Source: Tieghemiomyces parasiticus
Lineage: Eukaryota; Kickxellomycota; Dimargaritomycetes; Dimargaritales; Dimargaritaceae
Reading direction: 5' to 3'
Assembly (NCBI GenBank): GCA_027575765.1
Contig: JANBPT010000375.1
Location: forward strand, 1-39,979
Length of the DNA stretch: 39,979 nucleotides
The notes under the pieces were generated by a model that saw nothing but the letters and a program-made list of their open reading frames with translations, did not search any database and was not told the origin of the DNA. The first letter of the stretch is position 1. Every line of letters begins with the position of its first letter. A program made the translations under genes and the position numbers. Below are positions 1 to 8,505 of this stretch, piece by piece.

Positions 1-1
1 C

Positions 2-76
2 CAGAACGCTGGTGGTGACGACGAGGAGGAGTCTGAGGAGGAGGAGGACGATGAGGAGGAGGAGACCGAGGAATAA
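2..76 (+). CDS. C-terminal acidic tail of an unidentified protein (5' end outside window)
   Basis: The first 75 bases read as one open frame that enters from outside the window and ends at a TAA (74-76). It encodes 24 residues. After a short QNAGG segment, almost every residue is Asp or Glu, broken only by one Ser and one Thr. Tails like this occur on histone chaperones, nucleolar proteins and some translation factors, but nothing here identifies the family. The gene must lie mostly to the left. A canonical AATAAA follows 270 nt downstream. Confidence 0.6.
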   Translation, partial: QNAGGDDEEESEEEEDDEEEETEE

Positions 77-345
77 GTATTCTTCTATCGACCCCTTTGC
101 TCATTCATTCCGCCGCGGACCGTATCTCGAATCCAGCCCGCCAGATTGTGTGAGACTCTCTCTTTCTTTGCCCCCCCCTTGTCCCCGCATGGGTGTCGCC
201 GTGGGTGTTTTTGTTCTTTAGGGACGCTGTAGCTTGGCAGACGGTTCCCTCCTGCCTTGCGTGCCAAGCTTGTGACCAGCACGGGTGACTTGTTTAACCC
301 GTCACCCTGGCTACAGGCCCAGCGCGTGAATCGGATTCGGCGTAC

Positions 346-351
346 AATAAA
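346..351 (+). terminator. Polyadenylation signal AATAAA
   Basis: A canonical AATAAA lies 270 nt after the stop of the acidic-tail gene in otherwise non-coding sequence. It is the best candidate poly(A) signal for that transcript. No cleavage site can be read from the sequence. Confidence 0.4.
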
Positions 352-512
352 GGGATACATTCACTCAATCCACCGCCCCCCTTCCCAAACTTATCGAATA
401 TTTTGTTTGGTTTTTTAACTATCAGTAAGGGAGGGCTCTGTGCTGTTAAGACTGCAGCAAAAATGTATGCCATAATTGTGCACTTCGGATAATGCTGGGT
501 GGGGGAGAGGGT

Positions 513-518
513 TTTATT
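513..518 (-). terminator. Polyadenylation signal AATAAA for ADE5,7
   Basis: TTTATT on the given strand is AATAAA on the minus strand, about 165 nt downstream of the ADE5,7 stop codon. It is a plausible 3'-end signal. Confidence 0.4.
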
Positions 519-681
519 GGTAGAGAACAGGTGCTTCGGGAAAGCGGTTGTGTAGTTGTTGCGAAGTAAATACTGTGCACCAAATGGCAGGCAGAGAGGC
601 GTGATGAAAAGACATCCTATTATAGTCGTAACCCGCTAGGATCTGTTTTACGCCAAACTAAAATAAATCACCACCATTACT

Positions 682-3093
682 CTACCAGGCGGTCTCAGTG
701 TTGATTACGGTAACCCGCTCGGTATCTGCCTCCTCGCTCAACTCACGGACCTCACCAATTCGGTAGACCTGGATCTCGCTGTCAGCCTGGCGGAGCATCT
801 CCATAGCCTTATCGGCCCGGGCGGCGTCGACGACGAGGACCATACCGATACCGCAGTTGAAAGTACGGGCCATTTCAACATTGGCCACCCCGCCAGCCTC
901 CTTCAACCAGCGGAACACCGGGGGCAGAGGCCAGGCGGCGGCGTCCACGTTGACGCCCAAGTGCTTCGGAAGGACACGCGGCACATTGTCACTGAACCCG
1001 CCGCCAGTGATATGGGCCATAGCCTTGACGATGCCGTCTTCCTCACGGAGCAGAGGGAGGAGGGCACGGACGTAAATCCGGGTTGGGGTGAGGAGAGCCT
1101 GGCCAAGGGTGATGGGCTCAGTGCCGGAGGTTTCGAACGGACAGGGGTCGTGGAGGGTTAGGTTCTGACGCTCGATAATCTTGCGGACGAGCGAGAAGCC
1201 ATTGGAGTGAACCCCGGACGATGCCAGGCCGAGGAGGACGTCACCGGTCTGCATGGCGTCGAGACGCGGGAGAATGCGGTCACGCTCGACGGCGCCCACG
1301 ACGAACCCGGCCACGTCGTAGTCACCCTTGCTGTACATGCCAGGCATCTCGGCCGTCTCGCCGCCAATGAGCGCACACCCGGACTGGCGACACCCTTCGG
1401 CCACACCGCCAATGAAGGCCCGGGCAGCGTCCACGTCGAGGTGCCCGCAGGCATAGTAGTCCAAGAAGAACAGAGGCTCGGCACCTTGAACAATCACGTC
1501 GTTGACCTGCATGGCCACCAGGTCGATCCCCACAGTATCGTGGATCCCCATCGCGTGCGCAATCTTGAGCTTAGTACCAACGCCGTCCGTAGCCGATACC
1601 AGGACAGGATCCCGGAACCCTGTGGCCTTGAGGTCAAACAGTCCGCCGAACCCACCGAGTTCCGAATCGGTACCGGGGCGACGCGTGCTCTTGACTTCGG
1701 CGCGGATCCGGTCGATCAGCTCGTTGCCGGCGTCAATGTTAACCCCCGCGTCGGCATACGTGAGGCCCGGCCCTGAGGCCTTGCCAGCCTCCTCGCGCGC
1801 CTCCAGGTAGGCGATGGCGCGGTGGCCGATATCGCGACGGTAGAAGGCGCCTTCGAAGCTGATGAGTTGCGCGCCAGCGTAGGCGGTCGCCAGGGCCAGG
1901 GGAAGGGTCTCGCCCACGCCCGTCACAGTCAGGACCCGGCCACCTGAGGTGACGACGCGGTCGCCGTCGGTCTGGGTCCCGGCGTGGAACACCAGAGTGT
2001 CGGGCCCCAGGGGTCCCAGCGAAATGGGCAGGCCCTTCGGGTAGGCGCCGGGGTACCCGGCGGAGGCCATGACGACGGTAGCCGCGCTGGCCTGGGTAAA
2101 CTCCAGCTTGACGGAATCCAAGCGGCCCTCAACACAAGCTGTAAAAACGTCATAAAGATCGCAAGTCGGGGCCAGCAGGGGCAGGATAACCTCGGTCTCG
2201 GGGTCCCCGAATCGCACGTTGTACTCGAGGACCTTGGGGCCCTGTGGAGTGAGCATGAGACCGGTGAACAGCATCCCAACGAAAGGGAACCCCTCGCGGC
2301 GCATCCCGTCGATGGTGGGCTGGAGGATGGACCGCTGGACCTCGTCCAGGAGGTCGGCAGAGGCCACGGGGGCGGGGGCGTAGCATCCCATCCCACCCGT
2401 GTTGGGACCCTGGTCGCCGTCGTAGGCGCGTTTATGGTCCTGGGCGGGCGGGCACTGGTAGATCGTGTAGCCATCGGCGAAGGCCAGGACGCTGATTTCC
2501 TGGCCCGTCAGCAGCTCCTCTACGACGACTTCGTCACCCGCTACGCCAAACTCACGATCGACCATCACCGAACGCAGGGCCGCTAGGGCTTCCTCTTGAG
2601 ATTGCGGCATCAGCACGCCCTTACCGGCGGCCAGGCCGGAGGCCTTGATGACCACGTCGTGGTCGACCGAACGCACGTAGGCGCAAGCAGCCTCGTAGTC
2701 CGTGAAGTTACGGTAGGCCGCGGTAGGGATTTGGTGGCGCTGCATGAAATCCTTACTGAATGCCTTAGAGCCTTCCATGGCGGCGGCGCGCAGGCTGGGT
2801 CCAAAACACGGGATACCCGCCCGCTTGAACAAGTCGGTGGCACCCTCGACCAGGGGCTGCTCGGGGCCCGGGATTACCAGGCTAACGCTGTGAGCCAGCG
2901 CGAACTTGATCAAACTCGTGAAACCGGGGCCCTCCACCGTAATGTTGGTCACTTTAGGGGAGACGCTCGCCGTGCCGCCGTTGCCCGGCGCAACGAAAAT
3001 GTGGTCCACCTTAGGAGACTGCGCCAGCTTCCAGGCGATCGCGTGCTCGCGGCCCCCACTACCGAGCACGAGGACGTTGGTCGGGTGCGACAC
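682..3093 (-). CDS. ADE5,7: Bifunctional glycinamide ribonucleotide synthetase / aminoimidazole ribonucleotide synthetase
   Basis: Cytosolic enzyme of de novo purine synthesis. The GARS half (EC 6.3.4.13) ligates glycine to phosphoribosylamine; the AIRS half (EC 6.3.3.1) closes the imidazole ring of AIR. The protein is 803 residues, practically the length of yeast Ade5,7 (802), in a single exon. GARS occupies about residues 1-430: nucleotide-binding start [12 protein letters not shown] (8-19), ATP-grasp core [11 protein letters not shown] (150-160) and metal/ATP signature RFGDPETE (294-301). AIRS runs from about 443 to 803: [10 protein letters not shown] (443-452), [10 protein letters not shown] (501-510), [11 protein letters not shown] (577-587) and HITGGGF (694-700). 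There is no third GART (transformylase) domain, which is the fungal arrangement, unlike the trifunctional animal protein. The start is the only Met before the GARS nucleotide-binding loop. The complete motif set indicates a functional gene. Confidence 0.97.
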   Translation of the reverse strand: MSHPTNVLVLGSGGREHAIAWKLAQSPKVDHIFVAPGNGGTASVSPKVTNITVEGPGFTSLIKFALAHSVSLVIPGPEQPLVEGATDLFKRAGIPCFGPSLRAAAMEGSKAFSKDFMQRHQIPTAAYRNFTDYEAACAYVRSVDHDVVIKASGLAAGKGVLMPQSQEEALAALRSVMVDREFGVAGDEVVVEELLTGQEISVLAFADGYTIYQCPPAQDHKRAYDGDQGPNTGGMGCYAPAPVASADLLDEVQRSILQPTIDGMRREGFPFVGMLFTGLMLTPQGPKVLEYNVRFGDPETEVILPLLAPTCDLYDVFTACVEGRLDSVKLEFTQASAATVVMASAGYPGAYPKGLPISLGPLGPDTLVFHAGTQTDGDRVVTSGGRVLTVTGVGETLPLALATAYAGAQLISFEGAFYRRDIGHRAIAYLEAREEAGKASGPGLTYADAGVNIDAGNELIDRIRAEVKSTRRPGTDSELGGFGGLFDLKATGFRDPVLVSATDGVGTKLKIAHAMGIHDTVGIDLVAMQVNDVIVQGAEPLFFLDYYACGHLDVDAARAFIGGVAEGCRQSGCALIGGETAEMPGMYSKGDYDVAGFVVGAVERDRILPRLDAMQTGDVLLGLASSGVHSNGFSLVRKIIERQNLTLHDPCPFETSGTEPITLGQALLTPTRIYVRALLPLLREEDGIVKAMAHITGGGFSDNVPRVLPKHLGVNVDAAAWPLPPVFRWLKEAGGVANVEMARTFNCGIGMVLVVDAARADKAMEMLRQADSEIQVYRIGEVRELSEEADTERVTVINTETAW

Positions 3094-3861
3094 TTGGTGA
3101 GGGAAGAAGCGGTGGAGGTTCGAGGTTGTTAGTGATTAGGTCGAGGCCTTAGGAATGCGGGGGCGCTCATTCCGGCTGTCTCGGGGCGCAGGGAAGGGAG
3201 GGTGGTGCATTGCCTCCGGGCGACGAGGGCCAGTGACACTCACCTGCTTCACTCATCCTGCTTCTAACGTGTGTAGGCGAATGGGCGGGGCGGGGGAGGG
3301 TACAGAGTGAAGGGAGGCTGAAGGGAACGGTGGTGTAATTCGGTAAGGAGTGGGCTGATCCTCAGGTTCTGAACAGGTCAAGGCGTAAGGCTAGGGTGGC
3401 ACAGCAGACGGGCCAGGGCACCTGAAGGGAGTGGCAAGTCTGAATGATCTCTCAGGCCAAGCGACGGTATCACTGGTGTAGAGAGCTAAGCGCCAAGTGT
3501 GGGATTCAGGTGACCCACAACAGTTGGGCGCTGGGTATTCCCCTCCCCACATTGGCTAGTTGGACCTGTAATAACTAGGGCCCTCCCAGCCAGCCCCTCC
3601 CACCACCTTTCGGTGCGGCGGTGTCGATCAGACGGGCCGTGCGGTTGGCTAGTCAGCTTGGCGCCGAATGCCATCATCTCTGCTATTTTCGTGCGCGGGA
3701 GGCCGGAGCTGTGTCAAGTTGCACCTTGAGCTGGCCACCGTGACGGGGCCTTATGGGCTAGATGTTTCTAGTTGCGCAAGCTGCACTACACGGCCGAAGC
3801 GCACTGGAAGGTAAATATACTAGGGGGAAATCGGCCATGGAGTCTTTGGTATCTGTGCTTT

Positions 3862-3868
3862 TGACTCA
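3862..3868. promoter_or_regulatory. TGACTCA, Gcn4/AP-1-type bZIP site
   Basis: An exact TGACTCA heptamer lies 769 nt upstream of the ADE5,7 start. In yeast, purine genes are activated through TGACTC sites by Bas1 and Gcn4, which makes the position suggestive. The distance is large, however, and a heptamer can occur by chance, so this is only a candidate. Confidence 0.2.
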
Positions 3869-4110
3869 CCAGGATGGCACTTCAATGCTAGAGCTCCCCA
3901 CCGGAACCTTAGCCGTTAAGCGCTGGCCTGCAGTGGTACCATAGCTCCGAATGATTTAAGTTTACAGGCACCCTAGCATACTCGACTAGTCCAGCCGTTG
4001 TGTACACTGGTCAAAGCGTAGGTTTATTTAGACACGCCCTGGCAGATGGGGCATCTTACAACCCCGCCAGGATCGACGGGGTAGGCGGATTAGGCTGCAG
4101 GCGAATAGTC

Positions 4111-4118
4111 TCACGTGA
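4111..4118. promoter_or_regulatory. TCACGTGA palindromic E-box (Cbf1-type)
   Basis: A perfect 8-bp palindrome matching the preferred site of fungal centromere-binding-factor-like bHLH proteins. It sits in the divergent promoter region, 20 bp left of the first G-rich motif. A second identical octamer is found at 22703-22710, upstream of ATP synthase subunit e. Function is inferred from the motif only. Confidence 0.25.
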
Positions 4119-4138
4119 TAGATAAAAAGTTGCCTAAA

Positions 4139-4240
4139 GGGATGGGGGAGAGTGGGGGGAGGCAAGGGCATGGTCGCTGTGGGCTTGCGTAGTGCAGGGA
4201 AGCCAATGGTAAGGGTGGGGGATCTCCAGGGCTTGCAGGG
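4139..4240 (+). other. Two adjacent predicted G-quadruplex motifs
   Basis: First motif 4139-4168: G-tracts of 3, 5, 6 and 3 with loops of 2, 5 and 6 nt. Second motif 4213-4240: tracts of 3, 5, 3 and 3 with loops of 1, 7 and 6 nt. Both satisfy the usual four-tract rule (three or more G, loops of 1-7) and are on the same strand, 44 nt apart, in non-coding sequence between divergent genes. Confidence 0.45.
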
Positions 4241-4730
4241 AGAAGTATTATCGGAGAAACAGCCTAGCTCCCCTTCTAATCCAAGGTGGCTCTCGTGAGG
4301 GTTTGTGGGTGCACACAGGTCTCATACACCGTCCAACTGTCTACGTTTGGACATCGAATACCCTCTCCCCCACATACACACGCGCATTCGTCTCGGCGGT
4401 TTCATCCACCCCACAAGCCGTTCCGGGCACCTACAACTTTTACACATTATAGCCCATTTCACTTCAGCGGGCAGCGGCACCCTGATTATTTAGATTCACA
4501 CAGTTAGACCTTGGCTCGCACCACATCTCGGTGCCCTCTCCCTCCACTGTACGCCCCACTTCACGGCCAGATAATGCAACTCAATGACCTTGTGCCAACC
4601 CAATCTACTTTAATCCGCCGTGCCAGAGGCATCGAACATCCACCCTCACCTTCCCTAGCCGTTAAGTCCGCGATCCGCGCCCGTCTCGATCTCCACGTCG
4701 CTCCTCTTGATCCCCTTTAGCCCGTCCCCA

Positions 4731-4748
4731 TTTTTTTTTTAAAAAAAA
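4731..4748. promoter_or_regulatory. T10/A8 homopolymer switch upstream of a start codon
   Basis: Ten T followed directly by eight A, ending 32 bp before the ATG at 4781. Poly(dA:dT) tracts of this kind exclude nucleosomes and are frequent at fungal promoters. The position suggests it is part of the core promoter or leader of the small downstream gene. Confidence 0.3.
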
Positions 4749-4780
4749 GGGTTACATCAACCCCATAAAACACACTGACG

Positions 4781-5017
4781 ATGCGCCCACTGACCATCGT
4801 CCAGAGGGATCGGTTGACCTCGCGGCTGTTTATGCTCTGTGCCGCCGGGTGCGTCTTTACTGTCGCCGCACCGACACTGTTCCCGTGTCCGGCGCTCGAA
4901 AAGAAGAAGCAGCGCCAGCTGAACGAGCAGCAGGCCCTGGCCACCCACGATAACTTCTACGCCAAGCGGACGCCCGTGCCCGGTCGGCCAAGTGAGACCG
5001 TTGTCACTTCAGAATGA
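4781..5017 (+). CDS. Small single-span membrane protein, unidentified
   Basis: A 78-residue protein in one exon. A short basic N-terminus (residues 1-15) precedes one hydrophobic stretch of about 20 residues (about 15-35) containing two Cys. The segment ends in the motif LFPCPA (residues 33-38), and is followed by a polar, Lys/Gln-rich half. The size, early membrane anchor and charged tail resemble small inner-mitochondrial-membrane assembly proteins, but no family was recognised and that location is a guess. It is judged real because of its coherent membrane-plus-charged layout, its codon use and its place just after a poly(dA:dT) tract. It converges with SNW1 537 bp downstream. Confidence 0.6.
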   Translation: MRPLTIVQRDRLTSRLFMLCAAGCVFTVAAPTLFPCPALEKKKQRQLNEQQALATHDNFYAKRTPVPGRPSETVVTSE

Positions 5018-5472
5018 AGTTTACGCAAAAGTGGATACCCCCCCCCTTCCCTGCTATAACCACCCCACCCTCCCCGCTTCATCCTATGGGCTATACTTGG
5101 CATATGCCATAGACGTGCGGTTCTTCTGGTACCTCGCCACGCTACCCTTTTTTTACTTCTCTCCTTGAGATTTTTTAGACCTGCGCTTTGCGCTATATCC
5201 AATCGTGGCCCCCCTTTGCTCGCCCGAGTTCTGTACTGTACTTGACAATGTCATCCCCCCCAATCTTCACAACGAGACGCGGCTACTACTACAACATGCG
5301 CCTTCAAAAATACAATGTATTAAAAAAACAACTTTATGCTTGTGTGAGAGTTTCGCCATCACATTTAGACTCCATGTGCCAATATAGTACCGTTGGTTAT
5401 AATCTGACTATCAACAACAGACCTGTCTGTTCATGGACTACGAATGCAGGTACCTGCTGCCATGCTAACGCT

Positions 5473-5488
5473 ACTGTATCGATACAGT
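5473..5488. repeat. Perfect 16-bp palindrome ACTGTATCGATACAGT
   Basis: The 16 bases are identical to their own reverse complement, with no spacer, between two convergent 3' ends. It could form a small cruciform or bind a dimeric protein; no known site was recognised. Confidence 0.6.
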
Positions 5489-5521
5489 GAACCACATTGA
5501 TACATAAACATATACCAATTA

Positions 5522-5527
5522 TTTATT
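5522..5527 (-). terminator. Polyadenylation signal AATAAA for SNW1
   Basis: AATAAA on the minus strand begins about 27 nt after the SNW1 stop codon, implying a very short 3' UTR. Confidence 0.45.
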
Positions 5528-5553
5528 GCCGGCTTAATTGTACCTCCATGTCT

Positions 5554-7443
5554 CTAACGTACCCGCTTACTAGGCGACGGCGATCGACCACCACTCGTTG
5601 CGGGCCGCTTGCCCTTCTTGGCCTCCTCCATAAAGCTATTAAGCCCAAACACATCAGTGGCCGATTGGCCACCCGCTGCCGTACTCCCGGTGGTGGTCTT
5701 TTCAAACTGTACAGGACCGTCTCGGGGGGCGGTACTCTTGCTGTCCGTCCCGCCGAACCCTTTGAACGTCGCACTGCCACTGCCCCCACCATTTTCGAAC
5801 CGATCCTGTTTAAGCATCCCCGTGATCTTATCGGCATCCCCACCGCCGAACGCGTCGGGATCGTGGTTGCGGGTCGGCCGGTATATACTGGACCTAGCAT
5901 TGGTGAACAGCGGCTTGTCATAAACGTTGTAGCTGCCCTCGTCCGCCCCGCGAGCCCCGGTATCGAGCCCCTCGCTCATGTTAAACAACCGTTGGTCAAA
6001 CATGCTCTCCTTGCTGGCCGTAGGTTTGGCCAGCCCGAGGGCGATCTTTTCCGAGAGGTCACGGTTCTGCGCCTTGGCCAGAAGTTTGGCCCGTTGCTCA
6101 GTACCCATGTGGGACATCCGCGCCTCACGCTCGCGTTCGCGCTGGCGTTCTTGACGGAGGGCCTCCCGCTCTTGGTAGCCCTCGGTCGTGTCGCCGACGT
6201 TGTTGTCGTAACCCGCGGCGGCATTGGCCGGGGTATCGGGGACGCCGCCGGCGCGGGCCTCGCGGGCCTTCTGGGCCAACATCCGCAGGTGCTGTTCCTT
6301 GGCGTCGCGTTCTTTCTGGGCCAGCTTTTCCTGCTGTAGGGCACGTTGCCGGACACCCTCACGGGCTTGACGGTCGGCGGCGTTGAGAGCGTCGGCCATC
6401 TTGGCGAAATTATCGTTGATTTGCACGTCCTGCATGCCGCGCGCGTCGGCTGCCAGACGCTTGTCAAGTGGGATGGTGAAGCCCTTGGCGTTCTTCCAGT
6501 TGGAGATGGACGGTGGGATGAACCAGTCGCGCTGTTCCTCGGCGGTGGCCTTGCGGGGCGGTGAGTGCATAACCGGTGCTGGTGGGGACGGGGGTCCCCG
6601 GGGTACCTTCTTGTGCTTGAATCGTTGGGGTTCGAACGGGTCGACGGGCATCTCAACCATCCGCACGATCCTCTGCTTGGCTCCCGAGTTGAAGGTCACG
6701 CCCTGCTGGTTTGGCGTGTACCGGATGTACTCTGGGTCCTTGTTGGTCCCGGCCTTGACTACATTCTTGAGCTGTGTGGCGGCGATCTTTCCCTGCGTAA
6801 TCTTTTCGAGGGCCATCCGCGTGCGTTCGGCCGTATCTTTCACCGTCTCGGCGTCTGGCCGTTCTAACAAGGCATCTGTATCGAGGCTCTGGAACCCAGG
6901 ACGCTCCCGGAGCGGGACCAAGTCCTGCGGTTGGCTGTGGATGGTCCGGTCCGCGGCGTGGCCGTGACGAGCGATTGCGTCATACTGCACCTCACCCGCT
7001 GCGTTGACCTGAAGGGGCAGCGGGGCGCCTGCTAGGGCGTTGCCACCCAGTCCGATACCACCCTTGGCGGTACCCTTCTTGCGGCCCAATCCGAGTGGAT
7101 ACTGGACGACGTGGATTTCTGGGAACGACCCGCCGTCGCCAAAGTCGCTGGCCGTGCGGGGAACCCAACCCTGCCGGTGACCATAGGGCGGCGGCCCTGT
7201 GGTTGTCAGGACCTGCGACGACTGGGCAACCGGGGATTCAAGTAACGCTTCGCCATCGTTGGTGGCGTCCTCGTGCGCAGCCGGGGCCGGGCGAGCGATC
7301 TGGTTTTTGGGTTTAGGAAGAAGACTGGTGGGAGAATTAAGAGTGGCGGGTAGGGGGAGGGGCGCAACCAGCGTTAGCGGCGGAATGGCGCCTTGTAGCG
7401 GGCCGAGATGGTAACCGCCAGGGAGGCGGGAGGGTTGACCCAT
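5554..7443 (-). CDS. SNW1: SNW domain splicing/transcription coregulator (SKIP, Prp45 homologue)
   Basis: Nuclear scaffold of the activated spliceosome (Prp19-associated complex) that also couples splicing to transcription. The single exon encodes 629 residues. The N-terminal 80 are Pro-rich and not conserved; then comes PPPYGHRQGW (84-93) and FGDGGSFPEIHVVQYPLG (101-118). The SNW core spans about 150-350: RYTPNQQGV (241-249), FNSGAKQR (251-258), PRGPPSPPAPVMHSP (281-295), the signature SNWKN (314-318) and PLDKRLAAD (325-333). A charged helical region (about 340-470) carries Arg/Glu coiled-coil character; the tail keeps DQRLFN (483-488), VYDKPLF (507-513) and a basic SPSPSKR end. This is close to the human SNW1 order throughout and is longer mainly through Gly/Ser/Ala inserts. 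It is one of several RNA-processing genes in the window. Confidence 0.97.
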   Translation of the reverse strand: MGQPSRLPGGYHLGPLQGAIPPLTLVAPLPLPATLNSPTSLLPKPKNQIARPAPAAHEDATNDGEALLESPVAQSSQVLTTTGPPPYGHRQGWVPRTASDFGDGGSFPEIHVVQYPLGLGRKKGTAKGGIGLGGNALAGAPLPLQVNAAGEVQYDAIARHGHAADRTIHSQPQDLVPLRERPGFQSLDTDALLERPDAETVKDTAERTRMALEKITQGKIAATQLKNVVKAGTNKDPEYIRYTPNQQGVTFNSGAKQRIVRMVEMPVDPFEPQRFKHKKVPRGPPSPPAPVMHSPPRKATAEEQRDWFIPPSISNWKNAKGFTIPLDKRLAADARGMQDVQINDNFAKMADALNAADRQAREGVRQRALQQEKLAQKERDAKEQHLRMLAQKAREARAGGVPDTPANAAAGYDNNVGDTTEGYQEREALRQERQREREREARMSHMGTEQRAKLLAKAQNRDLSEKIALGLAKPTASKESMFDQRLFNMSEGLDTGARGADEGSYNVYDKPLFTNARSSIYRPTRNHDPDAFGGGDADKITGMLKQDRFENGGGSGSATFKGFGGTDSKSTAPRDGPVQFEKTTTGSTAAGGQSATDVFGLNSFMEEAKKGKRPATSGGRSPSPSKRVR

Positions 7444-8505
7444 CGATTAGCCTTTCCAGTTTAGAGGGGACTTACTCGGCCAAGGACGACATGGCGGTGG
7501 TCGTAAGTAGAGGCTAGGAAGGTTAAAAAGAGTCCGAAGACGCGATTGCGTGCCCGATTAACCGAGATAGGGGAGACTCGCCGTTCTAGAACAAAAAAAG
7601 GCAAGTGCAGCCTGGCAAGGAGTGTCCTGCGTAATGGTGAGTAAGAAGCACAGATGGAGGGAATGGTCAAAGCTACCGTGCGCAAAGGATGTGAATGTGA
7701 AGCGCCGGAATGAAAGTTCGTGAGGCACGCGTCTTTAAAGGTCAATGCGCGCGTGGTAAGCTGATGAGAGAGAGAGAGAAAGAAAAAAAGAAGGCAGCAG
7801 CCTGGAGGCTTTGCAAGTAACATGCACCCGCCTGCTCTTCGCCACTGCCCACATGGAAGGTGGTGGTTGTGCATACATGGCTCGTGTGAGGTAGTATTAA
7901 TATCTTCTATTGCTATAGACACTACCCAGTTGGCAATGTTTCGGAACGCCGTGACAGTGCTCTATGCACCGACTTGGGCGGTTGATTAACCGACCCTGCT
8001 GGTCTTCTTCGACTGCTGATGTACTGGCCGCACTGTACTTCTCGTATACCTGTGACTTCTCACTGTCCCATATCAGGCTACCCCGGATTTGAACCTAAAA
8101 AAATGAATGTATTGTCCGTTGTCAATGTAGAAAGTGAAAGAAAAAAAAAGAGTAAAGAAAGTCCAGAAAATTATGTGTAAGTCCGATCAAGTCGTCTAAA
8201 TGGGAAATAAGTAACGTGAGAGATTCGACAGGTGTGAACCCGTCCACCCATCGGTCACAAAGCAGACTAGGTCCGGGAAACGTGCGGGGCTGTTGGCTTC
8301 ACCGGGCAATCGCGGTGGTAAAGGCTTTGTCAAGCGTCCAGGCTAACTAAAATGGGAAGAAATGGAGGGAAAGTACTAGTAATGAAAGTGTAACGCCCTT
8401 ATCGAGGGAGGAGGGGATGGTATCACTTATTCACAAGGTTGGACGTGCTACCAAAGTTATGGTTGAGAACGACCGCAAGTCGGCAATAATCTCCCGCCGA
8501 GGTCC
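7444..8505. other. Intergenic region 5' of SNW1 and 3' of the bZIP gene
   Basis: About 1 kb with no supported gene. It includes a purine-rich microsatellite (GA repeats followed by A-rich sequence, about 7765-7796), which is a CT tract on the SNW1 coding strand in its probable promoter or leader, and an A-rich stretch around 8140-8160. The 153-codon minus-strand frame at 7461-7922 has no recognisable domain and overlaps this leader, so it is not called. Confidence 0.45.

Larger units (their letters stand above)
77..681. other. Intergenic region between tail-to-tail genes
   Basis: About 600 bp separates the acidic-tail gene (+) from ADE5,7 (-), so both ends are 3' ends. It holds an AATAAA for each direction (346-351 on +, 513-518 on -). 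ORFs here are short and look accidental; no further gene is seen. Confidence 0.5.
3094..4780. other. 1.7-kb intergenic region, divergent promoters
   Basis: This stretch separates ADE5,7 (-) from the small membrane-protein gene (+), so it should carry both promoters. No convincing gene is present; the open frames are short and compositionally random. It contains a TGACTCA site (3862-3868), a TCACGTGA box (4111-4118), two neighbouring G-rich four-tract motifs (4139-4240) and a T10/A8 tract just before the right-hand gene (4731-4748). Confidence 0.5.
5018..5553. other. Intergenic region between convergent genes
   Basis: The 3' ends of the small membrane-protein gene and SNW1 face each other here. 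Contents: pyrimidine-rich AT-leaning sequence, a perfect 16-bp palindrome (5473-5488) and the probable SNW1 poly(A) signal (5522-5527). The open frames at 5188-5490 show no protein-like composition. Confidence 0.5.

Noticed and set aside
5497..6339. 280-codon + strand frame opposite SNW1
   Set aside because: It overlaps the conserved SNW1 coding sequence in antisense and is a GC-driven shadow.
7461..7922. 153-codon minus frame upstream of SNW1
   Set aside because: Includes a GA/CT microsatellite and gives a low-complexity translation; more likely the SNW1 leader and promoter.
8079..8100. Minus-strand GGTTCAAATCC resembles a tRNA B box
   Set aside because: The bases around it do not form a T stem, the upstream sequence is poly-T without an A box, and no cloverleaf can be drawn.
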